In this document: piece by piece, positions 1-5,064 of the stretch | Layout: every line of letters begins with the position of its first letter | Position numbering within the stretch: the stretch's first letter is position 1 | Assembly: GCA_020201485.1 (NCBI GenBank) | Contig: JAIVGT010000334.1 | Coordinates: 1-5,735 of the forward strand | DNA length: 5,735 bases | Origin: Halobacteriales archaeon | GTDB lineage: Archaea; Thermoplasmatota; SW-10-69-26; JACQPN01; JAIVGT01 | Direction: 5' to 3' | Notes under the pieces: generated by a model | Told to the model about the DNA's origin: nothing | Seen by the model: the letters and a program-made list of their open reading frames with translations, nothing else | The model's database searches: none | Made by a program: the position numbers and the translations under genes

Positions 1-3000
1 CTGCTGCAGCGCGCGCGCGACGCGCTGGCGACGCGGCCCGTCACGTTCGAGGAGAACAAGGGCCAGTTCGACGCGCGCGCCGACGGCGCGCGGTTCATCG
101 CCGAGGCCCCGGGCGCCTCCCTCGCCTTGGAGCCGGGCGGCGTGACCCTGGCGCTCCAGGGCGCGGCGCACGGACCGTTCGACAAGACCGCCACCATCCT
201 CGGCGGCGACCCGGTCACCTACGACACCGCCAAGCTCGCCTTCTCCTTCGAAGGCGCGCGCGCCGGCGCCGAGCCGAGCGGCAGCCGGGCGCTGGACATC
301 CCGACGAGCTACCTGTACGGCCCCGACCCCGCGGGCTGGGTCACGGGCGTGCGCCAGTTCCAGGAGGTTTGGTACAACGACCTCTACCCGGGCATCGACG
401 TGAAGTACCACAGCTCCCCGGAGCAGCCGCTGAAGTACGACGTGCTCCTCGCCCCCGGGGCGCAGGTCGCGGACTTCCGCGTCCACGTCACGGGCGCCCA
501 GGGCATCGCCATCGCCGACGACGGCGCCCTTGTGCTCCGCACGGCCGCGGGCGACGTGCGCGACGCTGCCCCCATCGCCTGGCAGGACCTCGATGGTGCG
601 CGCGTGCCGGTGGAGGCCTCGTTCGTGCTCCTCGGCGCGGACACCTACGGGTTCGCCCTCGGGCCGCACGACGCGGCCCGGTCCGTGACCATCGACCCCG
701 GGCTCCTCTACTCGTACCCGGTGGGCGGCGGCTCCGGCCAGGACTACGTGTACGACGTGGCCATGGACGCCCAGGGCAACACCTATGCCACGGGCTCCAC
801 GCGCTCCGTGAACCTCGTGATGAAGAACGCGCAGCAGCCCGCCTTCGCCGGCAGCACCGACGCCATGCTGTTCAAGGTCAACGACAGCGGCGCCTTGGTC
901 TTCGCCACGTACCTCGGCGGCTACACGACCGACGCCGCGTACGGCATCGCCCTCGACCCGAGCGGCAACGTGTGGGTCACGGGCACGACCTCCTCGCCCG
1001 ACTTCCCGGTGACGGTCGGTGCCTACCAGGCGGTGAAGGCCGCAGGCTCAGACGCGTTCCTCACGCGCTACACGTCCGCCGGCGCGCTCTCCTATTCCAC
1101 CTTCCTCGGCGGGAGCAGCACCGACGCCGGCTACGCCATCACGTTCGACGCCGCGGGCAACATCCTCGTCGGCGGCGAGACGTACTCGACGAACTTCCCC
1201 CTGAAGAGCGCCTTCCAGGGCACGCTCGGCGGTTCCTCCGACGGCTTCCTGACGAAGCTGAACGCCTCGGCCAGCGGCCTGGTGTTCTCGACGTACCTCG
1301 GCGGCAGCCTGCGCGACTACGTGTACCGCATCGCCTTCGACGCCAGCGGCAACGCCGCGGCCGGCATGCTGACCTGGAGCTCGCAGATGAACACGACCGC
1401 CGGCGCCTTGCAGGCGGCGAAGATCTACGACACGGAGGCGGACCTCTACGTCGCGCGCGTCGACGCCAACGGCGCTCGCCTCATGGCCACGTACTACGGT
1501 GGCACGTCGGCCGACCGCCTCGGCGGCATGGGCGTGGACAGCGCGGGCAACGTCCTCTTCGCCGGGTACACGCAGTCCACCGACCTCCCGACCGCGAACG
1601 CCATGCAGGCCATGCACGGCGGCGGCTCCTGGGACGGCTTCGTCGCCAAGGTCAACCCGGCGGGCACGGGCCTGGTGTACGGCACGTACTTCGGCGGCGC
1701 GGACGTCGAGTACATCTACGACCTGGCGACGACGAGCACGGGCAATGCGCTGCTCCTCGCCTACACCACGAGCGTCAACCTCGCTGGCACGTCGAACGCG
1801 GCGACCTGCTACGCCCAGTTCATGGTCCTGAACCTGACCTCGGCCGGGGCCAAGGTCGCGAACGTCTGCTCCGGCTCGACGATGGGCAGCACCGCCATCA
1901 CCGAGCTCGCCACGGACAGCACCGGCCGCGTGGCGTTCGGCGGCTACCACAGCGGCGGCGCGGTCCCGCCCATGAAGAACCCGTTCCAGGGCTTCGTCTG
2001 GGGCTCCTACGACGGCTACGTCGGGCGCTTCAACTCCTCGGGCGCGGTGTTCAACGCCACGAACGCCGCCTGGGGCTCCTTCTACGGCGGCTCGTCGGAT
2101 TTCACCGTGAACGACGCCGCGGTGGACCCGGCCAGCTACCTGTGGTACGTCGGCAGCACGGCGACGGACGCCTACACGCAGTACTATCGCGCCTTCGGCG
2201 GCGGCCCGAACGACGCCTTCGTCGGCTACATCGCCCCGAACGGCAACTCCGGCCACCTCATGTACATCGGCGGCAACGGCGACGACCATGGCCTGGGCGC
2301 GAGCGTCGCGTACAACGCCACCGGCTGGCGCTACCTCGTGTTCAGCGGCTCGACGACGAGCACGAACTTCCCCCTGGCGCGCGCCACGCAGACCTCGCTG
2401 CAGGGCGGCCGCGACGCGTGGGTGGCGAAGCTGAACCCGGACTACTCGCTGAACTTCAGCACTGCCCGACGGCACGGGCAACGTGTACGTCGCCGGCATG
2501 ACGAACAGCACGAACCTGCCCGTCCTGACGCCCTTGCAGGGCACGAAGTCCGGCGGCAGCGACGGCTTCCTGGAGAAGCTCAACCCGGCGGGCTCCGGCC
2601 TCGTGTTCGGCACGTACCTGGGCGGCAGCGGCGACGACGCGGCGAACGGCGTCGCCCTGAGCAGCGCCGGCAACGCCTTCGTGGCGGGCCAGACGCGGTC
2701 CCTGAACCTCTTCCCCGCCCTGACGCCCGGCTACCAGACGAGCCTCAAGGGGCCGGGCGACGCCTTCGTGGCGAAGTTCGCCGCGGCGGGGAACAGCCTG
2801 GTGTTCGGCTCCTACTTTGGCGGGACGCTCGACGACGCCGCGTACGCCATCGCCGTGAACGCGACGAGCGGCGAGGCCTACTTCGGCGGCACCACGAACA
2901 GCACCGACCTGCCCACGCTCCACGCGCCGCAGCCGGCCATCTTCAGCTACGTGAACCGCTTCGACAGCTTCGTCGCGCAGCTCTTCCCGAACGGCACGGC

Positions 3001-3741
3001 CCTGAACTTCAGCACGTACATGGGCAGCTACGGCGAAGAGACGGTGCGCGGCATCGCCCTGGACAAGGCGGGCAACGCCTACGTCGCCGGGAGCATGGCC
3101 CCGGGCAGCTCCGGCTGGTTCCCCTACACCCCGGGGTACGGGCCGGGCCCCATCGCCGGGCAGACGTACACGTACGACGTCGGAGGCGGCTTCGTCTTCG
3201 CCCTGGCGCGGTGCGACCCGCCGCCCACGACGAGCAGCTCGCTCTACACGGGCACGATGGGCAACAACGGCTGGATCAAGAGCTCGCTCGTGACGATGCG
3301 CTTCGTCGCCACGAGCTTCTGCCTCATCGACCGCACCTACCACGCGGACGACGGGGGACCGTTCCAGCTCGGCACGAGCACCATCTTCACCACCCAAGGC
3401 ACGCACACGATGTCGTTCTACGCCATCGACGTGGACGACCGCCAGGGGCCGACGAGCAGCAGCAGCATCAAGATCGACAGCGTGGTGCCGGTGACCGCGA
3501 ACAGCACCGCGCCGGCTGCGCCCGGCGCCACGGGCTGGTTCACGAGCCCGGTCACGGTCGCCTTCACCGCCACGGACGACCCGGCGAACAACACGTACAT
3601 CACGAGCGGCGTGAACGCGCGTTCCTACTCCGTGGACAACGGGGCGGACCAGACGTGCGGCGCGACGGGCTCGTGCAGCGTGCTGCTGAACGTCGATGGC
3701 ATCCACCCGGTGAAGTACAGCGCCGACGACCTGGCCGGTAA
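1..3741 (+). CDS. SBBP-type beta-propeller repeat protein, N-terminal part (5' partial; frame broken at about 2461)
   Basis: Frame 1 is open from the first base, so the true start and any signal peptide lie upstream. The TTG at 127 is an internal codon, because recognisable sequence (TFEENKGQF at 43-69) precedes it. Residues 14-234 resemble the domain that usually precedes SBBP repeats: FEENKGQ, then YLYGPD, then WYNDLYPGIDVKY at 370-408, then LKYDVLLAPGA, ending VTIDPGLLYSY. Ten blades follow (703 to about 2461), with motifs such as TYLGG, D.SGNVWVTG, FP and DAFLTR. The family is generally secreted or surface-exposed; its ligands are usually unknown. After LNFST at about 2461 the true frame moves to frame 2. 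The remaining frame-1 codons up to TAA at 3739-3741 give an Arg/His/Gln-rich sequence with no repeat motifs, so the native part of this entry is 1-2461. It belongs with the fragment at 2462-4777. The family call is firm; the function is unknown. Confidence 0.85.
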   Translation: MLQRARDALATRPVTFEENKGQFDARADGARFIAEAPGASLALEPGGVTLALQGAAHGPFDKTATILGGDPVTYDTAKLAFSFEGARAGAEPSGSRALDIPTSYLYGPDPAGWVTGVRQFQEVWYNDLYPGIDVKYHSSPEQPLKYDVLLAPGAQVADFRVHVTGAQGIAIADDGALVLRTAAGDVRDAAPIAWQDLDGARVPVEASFVLLGADTYGFALGPHDAARSVTIDPGLLYSYPVGGGSGQDYVYDVAMDAQGNTYATGSTRSVNLVMKNAQQPAFAGSTDAMLFKVNDSGALVFATYLGGYTTDAAYGIALDPSGNVWVTGTTSSPDFPVTVGAYQAVKAAGSDAFLTRYTSAGALSYSTFLGGSSTDAGYAITFDAAGNILVGGETYSTNFPLKSAFQGTLGGSSDGFLTKLNASASGLVFSTYLGGSLRDYVYRIAFDASGNAAAGMLTWSSQMNTTAGALQAAKIYDTEADLYVARVDANGARLMATYYGGTSADRLGGMGVDSAGNVLFAGYTQSTDLPTANAMQAMHGGGSWDGFVAKVNPAGTGLVYGTYFGGADVEYIYDLATTSTGNALLLAYTTSVNLAGTSNAATCYAQFMVLNLTSAGAKVANVCSGSTMGSTAITELATDSTGRVAFGGYHSGGAVPPMKNPFQGFVWGSYDGYVGRFNSSGAVFNATNAAWGSFYGGSSDFTVNDAAVDPASYLWYVGSTATDAYTQYYRAFGGGPNDAFVGYIAPNGNSGHLMYIGGNGDDHGLGASVAYNATGWRYLVFSGSTTSTNFPLARATQTSLQGGRDAWVAKLNPDYSLNFSTARRHGQRVRRRHDEQHEPARPDALAGHEVRRQRRLPGEAQPGGLRPRVRHVPGRQRRRRGERRRPEQRRQRLRGGPDAVPEPLPRPDARLPDEPQGAGRRLRGEVRRGGEQPGVRLLLWRDARRRRVRHRRERDERRGLLRRHHEQHRPAHAPRAAAGHLQLREPLRQLRRAALPERHGPELQHVHGQLRRRDGARHRPGQGGQRLRRREHGPGQLRLVPLHPGVRAGPHRRADVHVRRRRRLRLRPGAVRPAAHDEQLALHGHDGQQRLDQELARDDALRRHELLPHRPHLPRGRRGTVPARHEHHLHHPRHAHDVVLRHRRGRPPGADEQQQHQDRQRGAGDREQHRAGCARRHGLVHEPGHGRLHRHGRPGEQHVHHERRERAFLLRGQRGGPDVRRDGLVQRAAERRWHPPGEVQRRRPGR
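40..702 (+). other. N-terminal domain typical of SBBP repeat proteins (DUF7948-like)
   Basis: Residues 14-234 of the window frame carry the sequence signs of the domain that caps many SBBP propellers: FEENKGQFD near the start, the RFIAEAPGASLAL strand, PTSYLYGPDPAGWVTGV, VWYNDLYPGIDVKYH, YDVLLAPGA, DDGALVLRTAAGDVRDAAPIAWQ, and the exit VTIDPG leading straight into blade 1. The family name comes from memory of this motif order; no profile search was run. No catalytic residues are suggested by the pattern. Confidence 0.7.
703..3217 (+). repeat. Thirteen SBBP-type beta-propeller blade repeats of about 65 residues
   Basis: Each repeat follows the pattern L.F.TYLGG, then D.AY.IA.D..GN.YV.G.T.S.(D/N)FP, then G..DAF(V/L).K.N..G. 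Starts are 703, 895, 1087, 1279, 1480, 1672, 1852, about 2065, about 2248, 2449, 2600, 2798 and 3002. Blades 2, 3, 5, 11 and 12 are the most canonical. Blades 6 to 8 are divergent: blade 7 has no aromatic-GG strand and blade 8 reads WGSFYGG with a long connecting segment. Blade 10 is shortened by the lesion at about 2461. Blade 13 ends in a glycine-rich GGGFVFALARCD exit. Thirteen blades are too many for one usual propeller, so two propellers of six or seven blades are likely, by inference. Confidence 0.85.
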
Positions 3742-4777
3742 CAAGGCCGCGACCAAGACGCTGACCGTGAAGCTGGACCAGGTCGCGCCGGCCACGACGG
3801 CGAGCGTGCAGGGCACTGCCGGCAACGCCGGCTGGTACTTGGGCGACGCCACCGTGAGCCTGGCCGCGACGGATGCGACAAGCGGCGTGAACGCCACGAA
3901 GTTCCGCGTGGACGGCGGCGCGCTCGGCGCGTACACCGGGCCGTTCGCCGTGTCCGGCGAGCCGTGCCACGCCGTGGACTACTTCAGCACGGACAACGCG
4001 GGCAACGTCGAGGCCACGCAGACCCTGCAGGTGTGCATCGACATGAGCCCGCCCGTGGTCCGCGTCCTCGTGCCCGAGGAGGGCCAGGCCTACATCCTCG
4101 GGGTGCTGCGCACGGACGAGGTCCTGGCGGCCCAGGCCGGGCTGCCCCCGCCGCCCGACGCGCCCGCCGTGCCGGACAAGCTGCCCGTGACCCTCGTCAT
4201 CGGCGACGTGACCGTGGTGGCGAGCGCGACGGACACGGCGAGCGGCGTGGCGCGCGTGGACTTCCTCATCGACGGGGCGCTCCGGGGCAGCGACGCCACC
4301 GCGCCCTACGAGTTCCTCTGGCACGCCGGGGACGAGGGCGCGGGCACGCACGTCATCCAAGCCCGGGCCTTCGACGTGGCAGGATGGAGCGCGACGAACG
4401 ACACGACCTCGCTCACCATCCCCGTCAGCGCCCAGGGCTTCTCCAAGTCCTGCCGCGCCGACACGAGCGTCGTGCTCCCGCCGGAGAGCCCCATCGTCGT
4501 GCCGCCCGAGCTGTTCCCACGCGTCTGCGGGCCGGTGCACGCGGCCGTGGACGAGATCCCGACGCCGAGCGTCCCGCCGACCATCCCGGGCGTCCCGGAC
4601 GTGCCGGAGCTCCCCGCGCCGCCCGAGGCGCCGCCATTGCCGGGCATCCCCGACCCGACACAGGTGCAGCCCCCGCCGCTCCCGGGCTACCCGCCGGACC
4701 TGCCGGACCTGCCGGCGCTCCCGGCCGGGGACGCGCTCGCCCTGCTCGAGGCTGTGGAGGACCTCATCGGGCTGTGA
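2462..4777 (+). CDS. SBBP propeller / Ig-like repeat protein, C-terminal part of the same broken gene
   Basis: Frame 2 picks up the propeller pattern at 2462 (ALPDGTGNVYVAG) and runs to TGA at 4775-4777, 771 codons. The first ATG, at 2483, sits inside the blade motif, and no ribosome site or promoter is visible there, so I read this as a continuation and not a new gene. Order: remainder of blade 10, blades 11-13 (2600, 2798, 3002), four Ig-like domains (about 3218-4423), a 4424-4477 linker with Cys at 4451, a proline-rich stretch (4478-4726) and a hydrophobic end, GDALALLEAVEDLIGL. I see no transmembrane anchor, LPXTG-like sorting motif or PGF-type tail, so the protein may be released or held non-covalently. 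Joined to the upstream part and with the missing bases restored, the product would be about 1,600 residues within the window. Its role is probably adhesion or surface structure, by inference from architecture only. Confidence 0.85.
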   Translation: MPDGTGNVYVAGMTNSTNLPVLTPLQGTKSGGSDGFLEKLNPAGSGLVFGTYLGGSGDDAANGVALSSAGNAFVAGQTRSLNLFPALTPGYQTSLKGPGDAFVAKFAAAGNSLVFGSYFGGTLDDAAYAIAVNATSGEAYFGGTTNSTDLPTLHAPQPAIFSYVNRFDSFVAQLFPNGTALNFSTYMGSYGEETVRGIALDKAGNAYVAGSMAPGSSGWFPYTPGYGPGPIAGQTYTYDVGGGFVFALARCDPPPTTSSSLYTGTMGNNGWIKSSLVTMRFVATSFCLIDRTYHADDGGPFQLGTSTIFTTQGTHTMSFYAIDVDDRQGPTSSSSIKIDSVVPVTANSTAPAAPGATGWFTSPVTVAFTATDDPANNTYITSGVNARSYSVDNGADQTCGATGSCSVLLNVDGIHPVKYSADDLAGNKAATKTLTVKLDQVAPATTASVQGTAGNAGWYLGDATVSLAATDATSGVNATKFRVDGGALGAYTGPFAVSGEPCHAVDYFSTDNAGNVEATQTLQVCIDMSPPVVRVLVPEEGQAYILGVLRTDEVLAAQAGLPPPPDAPAVPDKLPVTLVIGDVTVVASATDTASGVARVDFLIDGALRGSDATAPYEFLWHAGDEGAGTHVIQARAFDVAGWSATNDTTSLTIPVSAQGFSKSCRADTSVVLPPESPIVVPPELFPRVCGPVHAAVDEIPTPSVPPTIPGVPDVPELPAPPEAPPLPGIPDPTQVQPPPLPGYPPDLPDLPALPAGDALALLEAVEDLIGL
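3218..4423 (+). repeat. Four Ig-like domains: three OmpL47-like and one Big_7-like
   Basis: Domain 1 (about 3218-3481) has GNNGWIKSS, HTMSFYAIDVDD and ends IKID. Domain 2 (about 3482-3778) has GWFTSPVTVAFTATDD, a central YSVDNGADQ, VKYSADDLAGN and ends VKLD. Domain 3 (about 3779-4042) is the most canonical: GNAGWYLGDATVSLAATDATSG (read in two overlapping parts), FRVDGG, YTGPFAVSGE, VDYFSTDNAGN and ends VCID. Domain 4 (about 4043-4423) is a different Ig type: PPVVRVLVPEEGQAY, VTVVASATDTASGVARVDF, LIDG, APYEFLW, HVIQARAFDVAGW. Such domains act as stalks or adhesion modules in surface proteins. Family names are from motif recognition and were not confirmed by search. Confidence 0.75.
4106..4207 (+). 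other. 34-codon proline-rich insertion in Ig-like domain 4
   Basis: Big_7-type domains normally run from the SP..G..Y..G strand almost directly into VTV.A.A.D. Here 34 codons come between ILGV and DVTVVASATD. They include LAAQAGLPPPPDAPAVPDK and are richer in Pro and Ala than the domain around them. The reading frame is preserved and the base composition matches the flanks, so this looks like a natural surface loop and not a sequencing error. Confidence 0.5.
4478..4774 (+). other. Proline-rich C-terminal tail with a terminal hydrophobic segment
   Basis: Between 4478 and 4726, 31 of 83 residues are proline, mostly in PxxP, VPDVPELP and LPDLP patterns, which suggests an extended polyproline-like rod. 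The last 16 residues (4727-4774), GDALALLEAVEDLIGL, have Leu, Val and Ile spaced as in an amphipathic helix and are too short and too charged to be a membrane anchor. Proline-rich spacers near the end of surface proteins commonly cross or associate with the cell envelope; that role here is inference. Confidence 0.65.
4694..4720 (+). repeat. 9-base tandem repeat coding PDL-PDL-PAL
   Basis: The unit CCGGACCTG occurs at 4694-4702 and again exactly at 4703-4711, followed by the degenerate unit CCGGCGCTC at 4712-4720. The unit length keeps frame, so copy changes would lengthen or shorten the proline-rich tail by three residues without breaking the gene. Confidence 0.6.
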
Positions 4778-4900
4778 GCGGGCTGCGGGTGCCGGCAGGG
4801 CTGACGCGCCCACGCCTTGCCGAGGACCGGTCCACGCGGCGCAGAAGCCTGCCGCGGGACCCGGCCCGGGCCCATAAGGGCGACGAGGCAGCACAGCCTG

Positions 4901-4914
4901 CGCGCCGCGGCGCG
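4901..4914. promoter_or_regulatory. 14-base perfect palindrome upstream of gene 2, possible operator
   Basis: CGCGCCGCGGCGCG reads the same on both strands without mismatch. It is centred about 46 bases upstream of the TATA-like CTTAAG and 82 bases upstream of the gene 2 ATG, a position that would suit a regulator site. It consists only of G and C, in a region where such words are common, so chance is a serious alternative. Confidence 0.25.
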
Positions 4915-4950
4915 ACGACCCTTCGAGGGCGAGACGGGTCCCAGGCAGGC

Positions 4951-4980
4951 CTTAAGCGCGGGCGGGACCAGGCCCGTCCG
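4951..4980 (+). promoter_or_regulatory. Candidate archaeal-type promoter of gene 2 (TATA-like CTTAAG)
   Basis: CTTAAGC at 4951-4957 stands out in a stretch otherwise almost free of A and T. If it is a TATA element, transcription would start about 25 bases downstream, near 4976-4982, leaving a leader of roughly 8-14 bases before the ATG at 4990. Short leaders without a Shine-Dalgarno are common in some archaea, and no GGAGG-like site is seen before this ATG. No convincing bacterial -35/-10 pair is visible. The purine-rich BRE expected upstream is weak (GGCAGG). Confidence 0.35.
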
Positions 4981-4989
4981 GGGTTCCAG

Positions 4990-5064
4990 ATGCAGAAGAC
5001 CACACTCGGCGCGCTCGCCGCGCTCGCCCTGATGCTCATGCTCGCCGCGCCCATCGCCAGCGCC
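4990..5064 (+). other. Sec signal peptide of gene 2
   Basis: There are 25 residues: a short basic n-region (MQK), a hydrophobic core rich in Leu and Ala, a helix-breaking Pro at residue 21, and a small-residue AxA-type site, ASA, before Asp26. No cysteine follows the cleavage point, so it is not a lipoprotein signal, and there is no twin arginine. Confidence 0.85.

Larger units (their letters stand above)
1..4777 (+). pseudogene. Whole propeller/Ig gene as one frameshifted unit
   Basis: The two reading frames form one gene with a lesion at about 2461. Blade starts (the Leu five codons before the Tyr of TYLGG) fall at 703, 895, 1087, 1279, 1480, 1672, 1852, about 2065, about 2248 and 2449 in frame 1, then 2600, 2798 and 3002 in frame 2. 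Spacing averages about 195 bases except 2449 to 2600, which is 151. Blade 10 has LNFST joined directly to ALPDGTGNVYVAG and lacks the usual segment equivalent to YLGGSGDDAANGV. A loss of about 44 bases explains both the short blade and the frame change. This may be a real inactivating deletion or an assembly error in repetitive DNA; the sequence alone cannot decide. Confidence 0.7.
4778..4989 (+). other. Intergenic region between the two secreted protein genes
   Basis: The gap is 212 bases and holds no coding sequence I can support. A T-run terminator is absent. Small inverted repeats are present: a 10-base palindrome GGCCCGGGCC at 4863-4872, GCCC-ATAA-GGGC at 4870-4881, and CCCT-TCG-AGGG at 4919-4929. 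Short palindromes are expected by chance in DNA this GC-rich, so I assign none of these a function. The only AT-containing hexamer-like elements are CATAAG (4873-4878) and CTTAAG (4951-4956). The size of the gap and the presence of a promoter candidate suggest gene 2 is transcribed on its own. Confidence 0.6.

Noticed and set aside
2483..2485. Start of an independent downstream gene at ATG 2483
   Set aside because: The ATG lies inside a blade motif (VYVAGMTNST), repeat sequence continues upstream of it in the same frame to 2462, and no promoter or ribosome site is visible.
2459..2500. Programmed frameshift site at the blade-10 junction
   Set aside because: There is no slippery heptamer, and a frameshift would not explain why blade 10 is also about 44 bases too short.
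369..2501. Plus-strand frame-3 open frame of 710 residues
   Set aside because: Arg/Gly/His-rich out-of-frame reading of the blade repeats; the frame-1 reading has the SBBP motifs.
1048..2673. Minus-strand open frame of 541 residues across blades 2-11
   Set aside because: Antisense shadow with low-complexity Arg/Ala/Val composition and no motifs; it also crosses the lesion without any change in character.
703..3217. CRISPR array or DNA-level tandem repeat
   Set aside because: The regular spacing of about 195 bases comes from protein blades; the DNA units are diverged and keep codon structure.
2456..4894. Very long minus-strand open frame opposite the propeller/Ig gene
   Set aside because: It lies opposite clear domain-bearing coding sequence, is Arg-, Val- and Ala-rich with no recognisable motif, and is the expected shadow of a GC-rich gene.
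4817..5032. Small plus-strand open frame in the intergenic region
   Set aside because: Arg- and Pro-rich, overlaps the signal peptide of gene 2 in another frame, and has no ribosome site or homology I can recognise.
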